Of a DNA stretch of 30,608 nt, positions 1-9,667 are shown piece by piece. The notes beneath the pieces are model-generated. The model saw nothing but the letters and a program-made list of their open reading frames with translations. It was not told where the DNA came from and did not search any database. The DNA is from Schoenoplectus triqueter (lineage: Eukaryota; Streptophyta; Magnoliopsida; Poales; Cyperaceae): contig CAXKVV010000452.1 of NCBI GenBank assembly GCA_964058805.1, forward strand, positions 1-30,608. The letters are read 5' to 3'. The translations under genes and the position numbers were made by a program. Position 1 is the stretch's first letter. Every line of letters begins with the position of its first letter.

Positions 1-113
1 AGTTAGACTAAGTGGTTAGTTTGTTAGATCATTAGTCTATAAATAAAGACTTAGACATTGTAATCAATTCACTCAAGATAATCAAATATCTCTCTCACTC
101 TCTCATTCTATCA
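1..113 (+). mobile_element. Copia-type 5' LTR, right end only
   Basis: Bases 1-113 match the last 113 bases of the 3' LTR (1521-1633) without gaps. There are four differences, at 36, 49, 92 and 108, and all are transitions. It ends in TCA, directly followed by a primer binding site. The first 89 bases of this LTR would lie left of the window. The motif TATAAATA at 38-45 is a plausible LTR TATA box. Confidence 0.9.
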
Positions 114-125
114 TGGTATCAGAGC
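114..125 (+). other. Primer binding site (initiator Met tRNA)
   Basis: TGGTATCAGAGC directly follows the LTR end. It is the standard sequence complementary to the 3' end of plant initiator methionine tRNA used by Copia elements. It fixes the LTR boundary at 113/114 and gives the element's orientation as plus. Confidence 0.93.
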
Positions 126-1422
126 AGGAATACTGCTGGAATTAGGCTCACGCCTATTTCAGAAATTATGCACCTTATCCCAACCCTTATTCCGCTTTAT
201 TCCTGTTTTTTATTCCCTTTTCCCGCCTATTCCCAGTAAATAGCCTCTATTCTACTCTATTCCTGTCTTCTCTCTCCTTCTATTCTGCTATTTCAACTAA
301 CATATACAATTCTATTCCTATACAATTCTATTTCGACTTCAGACCGTTCCCGTCTTTCTTCTTCGTGCTCGACTCTTCAACCTCAATCAGCAGCGTAACC
401 GATTCGGCGAGTTTGCTAGCTCAGCTCCAATCGCCGCAACACAAGAACCTCTCGACGCGGCAAGAAGTCCTCTCTACGTCGCCTAGATTCTGCCGTGATC
501 CGTTCTCGGTGGAGTGCAGTGTCGGAGCTGAACTTGCTGGTCGGTGGTGAGGCTTTGACTGTGCTGAGGTGGCAATGCGACAGCAACTGTAGCCTTTGCA
601 TCGAGGGGTAGCGAAGGTAAAGATTTTTTTTTCGTGGGTTAGGGTACCGCATAACACACCAAAGTGCTTGATGGAATGGCTCAACAATCTAGGAAGCAGG
701 AAATGTCAGTGTATCTTTACATCCCTAGGAAATGCTATAGCCAGCAGCATGATTGTGCCATCCGATACCAATATGTCCGACTCAGACACCTCTGACATTG
801 ATAACTTGAAACTGAGTCATACCATAGCAATATACCTCTTGACACCTCCAGAATTGTGTCTGAGGCCACTGAAACTGAACCAGTTCGGTCCAGTACATGC
901 GTGACAGCTGAAGCATTGCTAGTGGACTAGTGAGCTGGTTTTGCTGGTTCGGCTATACCAATGGGTTCAACAGAGATTGGGAGTGATTTGTGCCAATACT
1001 GATGACAAGAATGACATTTGTTTTTGACTTCAATTGTGATCTTATTCCCAAATTTCCCACAATAATCATCTACAACTCTTCAAAACCTTCCTACAATTCA
1101 AAACCAAAACCTCTACTCCCGATAAAATTGCCAACGATCAAACCAATGCACCGGACTTCTATTCTTCTTTTCTTTTCTTTCAAGAGAACTCAAACGAGTC
1201 TCGGATTGTTAAAAAGGACAAATGGTCCTTCTATTGATGTTTCCAAATGACTCAAAAAGAGCATGAAGCAATCAATAGTTTGTTTCTTGAGCCAAAAGAG
1301 CTCTTTTTCCTTCTACCTTCCTTCAAGACGACCAGTGATGTAATTGGAGATCAACTTCATGAATCGAGATGTTAGAACTCGTGAGATGTGCAAACTCACC
1401 ATGCGTACCGCACGATGAGTTT
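126..1422 (+). mobile_element. Interior of a non-autonomous Copia element
   Basis: The interior between primer site and polypurine tract is about 1.3 kb. That is far too short for gag-pol (usually 4-5 kb), and I see no integrase, reverse transcriptase or RNase H motif. The first 200 bases are pyrimidine-rich with repeated TATTC words. ORFs of 61-102 codons (365-550, 596-904, 990-1250) resemble nothing I recognise and I do not regard them as genes. Just before the polypurine tract, a frame reading HAYRTMSLRG resembles the usual end of Copia pol, so this is probably a deletion derivative of a full element. The full element would be about 1.72 kb, larger than typical TRIMs. Confidence 0.75.
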
Positions 1423-1431
1423 GAGGGGGGA
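1423..1431 (+). other. Polypurine tract
   Basis: GAGGGGGGA immediately precedes the TG of the 3' LTR. This is the expected plus-strand primer position for an LTR retrotransposon. Confidence 0.85.
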
Positions 1432-1633
1432 TGTTAGAGTATAGGAATAGAATTGTATAGGTTAGTTGGAGATATTGTGTGATGTATGATATGAGAGATG
1501 TTTAGTGATTGAAAATAGTTAGTTAGACTAAGTGGTTAGTTTGTTAGATCATTAGCCTATAAATAAAGGCTTAGACATTGTAATCAATTCACTCAAGATA
1601 ATCAAATATCTTTCTCACTCTCTCATTTTATCA
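1432..1633 (+). mobile_element. Copia-type 3' LTR (202 bp)
   Basis: A complete LTR running from TGTTAG to TTATCA. Its last 113 bases are the counterpart of bases 1-113, about 96.5% identical by eye. It contains TATAAATA at 1558-1565. The five bases after it (ATATT, 1634-1638) would be the target duplication, but the matching left copy is outside the window. Confidence 0.92.
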
Positions 1634-1834
1634 ATATTTACACAGATTTATTCGGGATTTAGACGAAACTTCTACATTTATGTTCCCAAATATTAGCTCT
1701 TTCAATATATTATAATTAGGAGGGATCACTTGACATGGCTATTTTGACCATCTTTGATGGACTATCAAACAATAATGAAATTGGATGAAATTTGAAACAC
1801 CATCAATCTATAAGTTCAGGAATATATCTATAGA

Positions 1835-2843
1835 TGTAGAGCTCGTGAAAGAAAGAAAGCGAAAAAAAAGAAAAGCGAACACCAGAGCAAAAAAAAAAGC
1901 AGAGAAACCCTAGGCGGGGGAGGCCACGCCGGCTTCTCCCCGTCTCCCCGTCCTTCCTCTGCCTTCTCTTCTCCTCTCCTCCCTTCCTCTCTCTTCTCCC
2001 CACTTGAAATACAAGCAAACTGAGCCTCTTCTCTAGGTACTGAGTCTCCTCAACATAGGACTGCCACTAACAACGACTTTATCTGCCGACGACTACAACG
2101 ATGGACCTGGTGCTGGCACTATCCTCCACCGGAGATGGCGACGGTGAAGGTAATGTTCACCTCTCTCCCTCCACCGAGTATGAGTCTGTTCTCCTCTCTC
2201 CCTCCCTCCCTCTCTCCTGGTTATGTCAACGGATCTGGTGTTGGCACCCAAATCCGATTATGTGGTGGAGGTTGTTGTCGGCCGAGAGGTGATCCACTCT
2301 CTCTCCCTTCCTCTTTCTCTCTCTCTCGGGTTAACCGTCAATGGATCTGGTGCGCACAGATCTGACTCTGACAATGTCAGGTTGTGGTCGTCAACAAATT
2401 GGGTATGAATCTGCTCCTTCCTTCTCTCCCACCCTCTCCCTCTCTTTCGGGTTATCTGTCGGTGAATCGGGATATGATACAGTGTTTGCTCCTGTGCGAT
2501 GGGTTATCACTTATCAGTGTGATGGTCCTATGTGGTCACTTGGGTGGTGTGGTGCGTCATGGCATATCAAGTCCATCCCAGCTGTTTTCTCCTCCTTTTG
2601 TCTACTCCAGTGCTAGGCCGCGGCGAGCTACAATGGGTTGCTGATCAACGGGTGGCACCAAGACTATATTCTTTTAATTTTCTTTTGTACGGCTAGCTTG
2701 TATTTCATTCCATTTCACTTTTTCTTTTTTTACTTTTCGTTTTCACTTTTTCTCTTTTTACTTTTCTTACTCCATCTATAACTCTTTTTTAATTTGATCT
2801 AATGAAATTACATAATAGGCTTTTCGCCTACTACTTAAAAAAA
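1835..2843 (+). mobile_element. Retroposon-like insert inside the TIR element
   Basis: This insert is GC-richer than its surroundings. It starts with an A/G-rich stretch and the words AAACCCTAGGCGG, as seen at the 5' end of some plant LINEs. It ends with a perfect hairpin, TAGGC-TTTTC-GCCTA (2816-2830), followed by an A-run (2837-2843), an arrangement like plant LINE 3' ends. AATATAT words occur on both sides (near 1821 and 2842) but are too simple to count as a target duplication. No LINE endonuclease or RT motif is present, so it would be a non-autonomous derivative or a captured gene fragment. ORFs at 2101-2644 are products of the internal tandem repeat. Confidence 0.45.
2099..2462 (+). 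repeat. Three ~115-125 bp tandem units
   Basis: Units begin near 2101, 2228 and 2341 with ATGGACCTGGTG, ACGGATCTGGTG and ATGGATCTGGTG. Each then has a GTGG-rich part, a long CT-rich run (CTCTCTCCCTCC) and a closing GGGTTA-like word before GTC. Divergence between units is high, so the duplication is old. The layout recalls 5' monomer arrays of some retroposons. Confidence 0.65.
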
Positions 2844-2980
2844 TATATATTTATAAATATTTTTTGTATTTATTCGAAGTTTCATTGTTAAGATCGTCAA
2901 AATAGCCATTGTCAAGTGACCCCTTCCCTATTCTAATACCCTTCCTCCAAAAAGTTTCTGAAAGAAATGTTAATACTCAC

Positions 2981-3929
2981 CGATGCCAACCAGCATAACA
3001 AGCACAAAAACGGTGGCAGACATGACAGCTATTGATGTTGCATCCTTGGGGCCGCCGCTTGTCAGAATGTAGTGTAGGAAGTACCTAAAAACACAAAAAA
3101 TAAACCAATCTAAGATGAAGATAATCTATTTTGAGCAAGAAAAGAAATAGAGGAAAAACAATAAATTTATATACCCTGTCAAGCAAACTGTGTTAAGAAC
3201 ATGTGAAGAAGGTAGACCATATTCCATTGCATGTTGTTTTTCATCATTTGTAGCTGTCAGTCTCCTAATCAGAGGGGAGCTAGGCCGACGTGCTGATACT
3301 ACATCCTACATATCAGAAAGAGACTCAAAATTAAACAAACAAAAAAAATGAATACTAAAACTAAGAAGACCATCTGAAATTATGTTCTCTGAGGAATTTA
3401 ATTTACCTTGATACAATTACCAACGTAGTCACAGAAAGCCATTAACAAGGTCATTTGTCTAGCCAATCGACCATGCCCGCTCTATTGAAGAAAGGACATG
3501 AAATGCATTTAGTTCAAACTAAACAAAATAAGAGCATATTTTACAGAATTAGAATAGCTTGGAAAGAAGGTATACCCAGAAGAGTATAGGGAGAAATCCA
3601 GTGTAAAATGGCACCGAGACAACACAAGATACTAGGGAGAAAAATGCATCGAAAAGTGGATGTTGCAATTTCTGCACAGGTTGAAGTCATAAGCACCGAA
3701 ATGTTCCAAAATGAAGAACGGAATGCACACAGCAATTTCAACTACACTGGTAAATTGGCTATACCTGGATTCTTAGAATGAAAGGCGTATCAGCGAGCAC
3801 CCGACGGGCGACCCATGGCTGAACTAGCGATCTAATTTGCTTCGTCAAATCAAACAAAGAGGAAGCCGCCACCCATCCGAGGATAGAAGAGAGCATCAAT
3901 GCTTGCCACGACGAGAAATATGTTTCCAT
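2981..3929 (-). CDS. LPPD: Long-chain-base/sphingosine-1-phosphate phosphatase, 5' exons 1-5
   Basis: This encodes the N-terminal 190 residues of a PAP2-superfamily membrane phosphatase that dephosphorylates sphingoid long-chain base 1-phosphates, an ER enzyme in plants. Exons on the minus strand are 3929-3765, 3671-3576, 3481-3407, 3305-3175 and 3084-2981. All four internal introns have GT...AG ends and the joined frame is open. Exon 1 starts METYFSSWQ and contains LVQPWVARRVL. Exon 2 gives KLQHPLFDAFF. Exon 3 has SGHGRLARQMTLLMAFCDYV. Catalytic motif 1 (KX6RP) is K112-P120, split across exons 3 and 4. Motif 2 is PSSH at 144-147, followed by a membrane segment ending LVMLVGI. The third motif (R...YLGMHS...D) and the C-terminal ~200 residues are not found in the window. 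Exon 5 ends at a good GTGAGT donor at 2980. The gene either continues past the left edge across a TE-filled intron or is truncated. Other PAP2 enzymes fit less well than LPPD. Confidence 0.9.
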
Positions 3930-4225
3930 TTCTTTCTAAATCTTCCCAAATTACTAATGTTTCTAGCTTCCTCTGTGCTTTTCCAGGTCGAAATTAATAA
4001 TCGTAATTACTGGTCAATCGAGAAAATGCATCAAGCTCGTATCATCCAAATTATTATTAGAAAGCTGATCAAATTCAATCTCGTCTTCGCTCGGAGAGAA
4101 CTCTCTAAATTGCGCAAAACTGGATCTCTTCTACAAATTAAGCAAAATTTAAAGACCCCTTGGGTTTTCTCTATGAGAGTGAAAGAGAGCAAGAGGATCT
4201 CTAATCTATAAACTATAAAGGCTTG
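3930..4225 (-). promoter_or_regulatory. Probable 5' leader and core promoter of LPPD
   Basis: Upstream of the LPPD ATG the minus strand runs about 250 bases without another in-frame start that would extend the protein. A TATA-like TTTATAGTTTATAG lies at about 4205-4219 on the minus strand, followed by a CT-rich stretch (CTTGCTCTCTTTCACTCTC) typical of plant start regions. This would place transcription start near 4180. It is inferred from position and composition only. The plus-strand ORF 3837-4211 is a shadow. Confidence 0.35.
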
Positions 4226-4299
4226 TGGGGTCGCTTGAGGGTTGAAATCAATGCGTTTGTTAGATTGGTGCAAAAATGAGAATTCGCTGAAATTTCTAA

Positions 4300-7119
4300 T
4301 TCATGACTTCCCTTCCTTTGTTATTTTCTCTGCTTGTTCTTCGTCTTCTAGAGTCTACCGCTTGATTCACCTCAGGGTGGCTGATTAAACGCAGCAGCCC
4401 AACTTTCAGTGCTAGCTGTCATGCGCCTCCGATTTGAACTAAAATTCGTTTAAGGCGCTTGGGGTTCTCTTCTTTATTATCTATATAATTGTAAATCATG
4501 CAATTCTTTGAATAAACGTAGGATTTTGAATTGTCAAATTTTGAGCATGCTGAATTTGTCGGCAATAATCATGAATGGAAGTTCGTTTTTCAGATCTCAG
4601 AATGAATAGCATAAAAAAATAATACGGAATTGTAGTATTAGAAAATGAATCAGAACGTCATTTTTATTTTTGGATATTTAATTACTTAATGCGGATGACG
4701 TAGACCAAAAATGATAGTTTGATTTTTAGTCTTTGGTTCTATTTCTATTTTCTAGTTATTACAGTTAGAGACATCATATAGTTAGAAGTCTTTGTGTTGA
4801 TTATTGTGGTCTTAATTAGACGGTGGTCCATTTCAATCAATCAATAGAAGGATGTTTCCTAAAACGATGTGAGAAATTAAACTAGGGATTCAGGAATCCG
4901 CTGCCACAGGATCCTGCCATGTTATAGTTGATATCAGGGTGGACCTAGATGAGATTAGAGGGGTTGAAAAATAATATTTTTGAATTAAATTTTTACTAAT
5001 TTGATTTTTTTTTAAGATTTAATTTGATCTTTTTGAATTGTTGTTTATTTTTATTGAGAAAAAAGATTTAATATCAAAGAAAATGAAAGAATTATGTAAA
5101 AGTTTCAAAATATAAAGTCCCGTAGAGGAATATTTTTTTCATCAACTTAATTATTTATTATTTAGAGATTTATTTTGTTGTTATTTTTAATATGTAAAAT
5201 AATATTACTTTGGTAGTTTTTATTAGATAGGAATATATGATAAATTATTAATTTTTTTATTTAATACTCAATTAGTTAATAAATTTAAATCTAATAAACT
5301 ATTATAATCCGAGGACCACATAATTAAAATTTTATATCTGCCTCTAGTTAACATGTGGCATTCACTTTCTATCCAACTAATTTGAGTTTATATAGTGTTG
5401 TTAGATTAGTTTCCATCTCTGCTAGCGGCAATTAAAACAGTCGGTTATTTCTCATGTAACAAAATTTGCCCCAGGCCTTTTTTGTTTAACTCGAACAAAT
5501 TGCTATATGATCAGCTCCAAAACCTCAGCAACCATTGAGATTAATCTACCTGCTTCAGTTGATTACAAGCTCAATCTTTTTGTTATTAAATGACCTTTCA
5601 AAGTGAGGAGTAAATTTCTCAATATTTAATCAATATATTAAATCAATAAACTACAAATATATTACATCTTTCATTCCTCATTTCTTCAGTTTTTCTTCCT
5701 GAACTAATAAAAAAGAGCAAATATTTTTTCTCTTTTCCATATGGGTCGTATTTATAACAATGAGAAAAGAATCACAGGACAAAAAAGAAAAGAGAAACAT
5801 ATAGAAACATTCATAGATAAAAAAAATGTAATTAATCAGATTGATGTTTAACTATTACCTAAATATAATAGCATACAATTTATCAAACATAAAAAGGAAT
5901 AATTACAAACATAAAGAAGTACTTGTATAAAATATTTGTGAACGTCTTCGCTGAAAAGTGCTAAAGACTCATTTGTGAACAACTTCATAAAATTCAATAA
6001 AAAAAATCTCAACTGATTTATATCTTCCAATGTACATTCTAAAGACTCATTGGGTATGTTGTCAGGCTTTTGCTTGAATTTTAATTTGTTAAATATTATG
6101 AGAAGAGGCTATGTTAAAACTTAAATTCATATCCAAACAAATTTCTGACATCTCTAGTTAAGTGGTTAAATAATAAAAGAATATACATTAGACTTGCTAC
6201 AGAATATAATGTTAGAAATTGATTTGGTTTATAAAAAAAATATTATCGAGACATCAATTGAACATAAAAAAACATACTATATATAGATTTATTAATTCTG
6301 AAAGAAATAAATTTGAGATATCAAGAAATTGCAACAGGAAAATATATAAAAAAAAACTTAAAAGCAATTTCTATTTGATTGTACTCAATATTTCGCGAGG
6401 AAGGAAAATATTTGCCTTTTAAATGTTCAAAACATGAAGCCGAAGAGATAAGAAACGAATGAATGTGATACCTATGTAATATGTTGATTAAATAAATGAA
6501 ATTTTGTTACTGGAAAAATTGTATTTACCTAAACCCACTGTCTTAATTGCCTCTAGAAGGAAGGATTCCGACGGAGAAAACTAAGCTAACGGCACTTTAC
6601 AATAAAAAATAAATAAAGTTACAATAATAATGAATCATATTTGGACTTCCTATTTTCTCATGTATATTCCTGCAAATATCGTGTCTCTGTTATGTACGTA
6701 GTCGTGATTACACTTTAATATAAACAATACAGTGCAAGATTTTTTTTTTTTTGTCAAGACTGCTTGAAGCCAAATTCAGGAAAAAAATAATAATAAGCAA
6801 CTTGTCATATTCTCAATTAATAAGCGGATGGCAAAAACCACAGCAAGAAGCTACAGAAAGTAACCGTGATTTATGAATTATGACAGTTGCCAATTTGCAA
6901 TTATGTAATATAAACAGCCAGGACAATTAATAAGTGGCTGAAAACAATTAAAGGGAGAAAAGGTCATCAGAAATCAAGTGAAAAAAAAATCAAGTACCTG
7001 GTGTAAATTACACGTTAGCAAAAGCAACACGAGGTTACGTCGCGTCAGCAGAAGGCCGTTTTTGACCCGTTGGAAAGCGACAGGAGCAGCTAGGTGAAGA
7101 GATTAGAGAGGAAAATTAT
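4300..7119. other. AT-rich intergenic DNA without a recognised gene
   Basis: About 2.8 kb of low-GC DNA with many stops in all frames. I see no exon-like run, tRNA or rRNA. Between about 4935 and 5345 there are words such as GGTGGACCTAGATGAGATTAG and, at the far end, ATCCGAGGACCACATAATT and ATCTGCCTCTAG. These resemble edges of common decayed plant repeats, but I could not confirm inverted or direct termini. Short ORFs at 5848-6030 and 6219-6422 are lysine/leucine-rich translations of AT-rich DNA, not genes. Confidence 0.5.
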
Positions 7120-7570
7120 GAGTCTACAATTCTTTATACTCTACAATTAGATTATAAAAAAAATATTACAAGTATTTCTCTTTATATTTCTCAAAGTTGT
7201 CTTAAAAAAAATAGAGTCGAGTTCTCTATTTTTATTTAAATAAAAAATATGAATAATAAAAAAATATTGTGAGTCTATAACTCCTTATATTTTATTTTAA
7301 TCAGCTTACCAAAAGAAAATATTATGAGTATTCCTCCTTATACCTCTTGAAGTTGCATTGAAAAAGCAGAGCCGAGTCATCTCTTCCCATTTGAATAAGG
7401 AATATAAATATTAGAGAAAAGTCATGAGTCTACGCTTTCTATACTCTATATGAATCAACTTACGAGAAGAAAAATTTACAAATATTACTCCTTATACCTC
7501 TCAAAGTTGTGTTGGAAAAAGTAGAGTCGAGCTTTCTCTTCATCTCGAATGAAGGAACAAAATGACATCA
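7120..7570 (+). repeat. Three tandem units of ~150 bp
   Basis: Units start with GAGTCTA at 7120, 7271 and 7426 (lengths about 151, 155 and 145). Each then has CTTTATACTCTA-like words, an A-rich segment, TATTNCTCCTTATACCTCT, AAGTTG, AAAAAGNAGAGTCGAG and TCTC plus a TTTGAAT-like tail. Units 2 and 3 are the more alike. No coding frame is kept across units. Confidence 0.7.
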
Positions 7571-7619
7571 TCTGCTCCAAGAAAGCCCCCTCTCACACTC
7601 TCAAAGCAGATGACATCAT
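7562..7619. repeat. Inverted repeat / hairpin 1
   Basis: ATGACATCATCTGCT (7562-7576) can pair with AGCAGATGACATCAT (7605-7619) at 13 of 15 positions around a 28-base CT-rich loop. A TAGGACCTTGGATATATA segment follows. Hairpin 2 is a relative. Confidence 0.65.
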
Positions 7620-7739
7620 GTTCCACCATAATAGGACCTTGGATATATAACTACAGACGATAAGTTCCGTAATCAATGTGGCACTAATAGAAATTTCAAT
7701 AAAAAAATTGAATAGTTGTTAAACTTCCGATAAAATGAA

Positions 7740-7814
7740 ATATCATCTGGTCTAGTAGAGCTTCCTTTCAGTTTATTATTACGTTGTCTTTCTCCTTACT
7801 GAACCAGATGATAT
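7740..7814. repeat. Inverted repeat / hairpin 2
   Basis: ATATCATCTGGT (7740-7751) and ACCAGATGATAT (7803-7814) are perfect 12-base complements around a 51-base loop. The arms resemble those of hairpin 1 (ATCATCTGCT against ATCATCTGGT), and the downstream DNA again reads TAGGACCTT...TTATATATA, so the two are diverged duplicates. A 16-base word, TTACGTTGTCTTTCTC, occurs in the loop (7779-7794) and again at 7854-7869. Confidence 0.7.
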
Positions 7815-7869
7815 CCCACTAGGACCTTATGAATCATTCCTTATATATACTCCTTACGTTGTCTTTCTC

Positions 7870-8192
7870 ACACTTTTTGATGTCACAGTATTTTCTTTTT
7901 TTCGATGAATAAGTTACCAAATAGTTGTATCAACATAATGTCTCAAAGATGACTTCGCACATCTCTCGTTAGAGGTATATTACTGTGTTTGCTATAAATT
8001 GCAATATGACAACAATAATAATACTTCAAATAATATTTTTACTAATAGTACTATATTAAGAATAAGGTGTTTTTAGTTCCCACACATCCCGCAGCGTTTA
8101 CAAAAATCATCATCAGGTACAACTATTGTTTTTAGTTCGCGCACATCCCTTCGTTCTCGCAATCTTGTTGACCAAAGCATATTACATCAGAG
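7870..8192. other. Intergenic spacer with a short direct repeat
   Basis: No gene is seen. Near 8068-8092 and 8128-8150 the sequence TGTTTTTAGTTC-C-CACATCCC is repeated about 60 bases apart. The stretch ends at the presumed LTR start at 8193. Confidence 0.4.
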
Positions 8193-8791
8193 TGTCACAC
8201 TCCAAAATAAATAAATAAGGTTAGGAGTGCTAAATTCCGCTACGTACGTACGACGAGACGTGCGTACGAAATAATAAAAGAATAAAATAGTACAATCACA
8301 AAATAATAATAAATATAAAAACATGACCATACAGTTCATAATGAACAAAAAAGTACAACGTCTGCATTGGCGAGGGATGGCTCCATCGGAATGAGCTGCA
8401 AACCTCTTTAAAAAAACCCTAAAATAAATAAATAAAAACTCGATGGATCCTATCAACTACCTGGCTCACATGAAAATGAAGCGAAACATCTCTGTCATCG
8501 TGTAGGACTGTCCCTAGCACTCGCTCCAAGAAAATCCTGAACCTGAAATACCTGGATCCCACAATCACCGTGAAAACGTGAGTAATTTTAAAAATTACTC
8601 AGTACAGATTGAGATCCAGCCTTAAGATTTGATCTTGTTTCCTAGACTGGACCCAAAAATCGATACTGGTGTTTAACATGCAATATAATATTCATATATA
8701 AATAAAATAATATTTTTATGCACATTTTGAGAAGTTTGCCTAAATGTTATGACATAAAATGACAAAAAAACCCAAAATAGAAAATCTGTGA

Positions 8792-8820
8792 AATAATATA
8801 ATATAATATAATATAATATA
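8792..8820 (+). repeat. (AATAT)n microsatellite
   Basis: About six copies of a five-base AATAT unit, inside the gypsy-type LTR. Confidence 0.85.
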
Positions 8821-9179
8821 GTACGAGAAGGAAACACCCTTAATAGAAACCCAGTTTGTAATTACCAAATCCATCCCGAGCGGGTACTACTAGGGCCCAC
8901 CTTACTAACTCGAGCCTTGCCTAAGCGGACACTACCATGACTCAACTTACTAACTTAGGACTTTATGTTTATGTAGCAACAACATCGCACAAACGGTAAT
9001 TCGGACTCTCGGGGTGATATCGCTCTAAGAAGGTGAACGTCTATAAAGCACGTACTCTGGTCTGCTGAATTTGGTAATTTACCTTAAAGAATAGAAGCAA
9101 ATAGATATAGTATGTCTTCAGTTGTCATATCGTCAAAAGGAGATAACTACCCGTGAATTTACAAATCAGAAATAAATGA

Positions 9180-9300
9180 GAGCCTACACTGTACCAACCA
9201 AGGGTCAGAGGACCGCATCCCGTAAAAGTATCAAAACAAAATATAAACGAATGGAAGCCTACACTGTACCCACTTAGGCCAACGGACCGCATCCCGACTT
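9180..9300 (+). repeat. ~74 bp tandem duplication in the LTR
   Basis: AGCCTACACTGTACC occurs at 9181 and again at 9255. Each copy is followed about 20 bases later by GGACCGCATCCCG. The units are diverged. Duplications of this sort are common in LTR U3 regions. Confidence 0.65.
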
Positions 9301-9662
9301 TCTCAGTACCAACCAAGGGCAAAAAGAGAAAGCCCTTCGGACAATACCAAGATCCTAAATAAGCCGGATAAATATAATAATATAATATCACGAAATAGAT
9401 TCCAGTCTCGAATATGGCCACCCACTAAACACTGAAGGACATGGTATCTTAATCGCTCAAATTTAGATTTAAAATTAAATCATATTAAGAATAATAAAAA
9501 TATAGTATTGATCAAAAGAAAACACACTAACATTGCCGAACCCGTCAAATGACGGAATTGATGGATAATCCGACAGACAAAGATGCGCAACACATATACA
9601 GACCGATGGGTCCCACAGGCCTATAGGTCACCTTACATAACCACAACGGTCTGGTTATACAA

Positions 9663-9667
9663 GGCAA
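9663..9667. other. Target-site duplication, left copy
   Basis: GGCAA, repeated exactly at 11001-11005 on the other side of the solo LTR. Confidence 0.9.

Larger units (their letters stand above)
1722..2923. mobile_element. DNA-transposon-like element with ~30 bp TIRs
   Basis: The left end at 1722-1753 reads GGGATCACTTGACA then TGGCTATTTTGAC. The reverse complement of 2893-2923 reads GGGGTCACTTGACA then ATGGCTATTTTGAC, matching at about 29 of 32 positions. The arms point inward and bracket 1.2 kb with no transposase. I could not find a convincing target duplication, so the superfamily is open and the true ends may be a few bases further out. Beyond the arms, AATGAAA words recur on both sides, so the original element was perhaps a ~200 bp MITE into which 1835-2843 was inserted. 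Confidence 0.6.
1..2980 (-). other. Presumed LPPD intron 5 (incomplete) carrying nested TEs
   Basis: The exon 5 donor (GTGAGT on the minus strand, 2980-2975) is intact and phase requires a following exon. No exon encoding the YLGMHS-type third PAP2 motif appears between 2980 and 1. If the gene is functional, this intron exceeds 2.9 kb, while the other four are about 70-110 bp. It would then hold the Copia derivative and the TIR element. If not, the gene ends here as a fragment. Confidence 0.5.

Noticed and set aside
3837..4211. 124-codon plus-strand ORF
   Set aside because: It is antisense to LPPD exon 1 and its leader; the minus-strand exons explain the region.
4935..5345. Possible decayed transposon with short inverted ends
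   Set aside because: The two ends pair poorly and no target duplication could be found.
7562..7619. Known conserved microRNA gene
   Set aside because: Neither arm matches a conserved plant miRNA that I recognise, so it is listed only as a hairpin.
8193..8456. 89-codon minus-strand membrane-like ORF
   Set aside because: It lies across the start of an LTR. The hydrophobic translation comes from AT-rich DNA.
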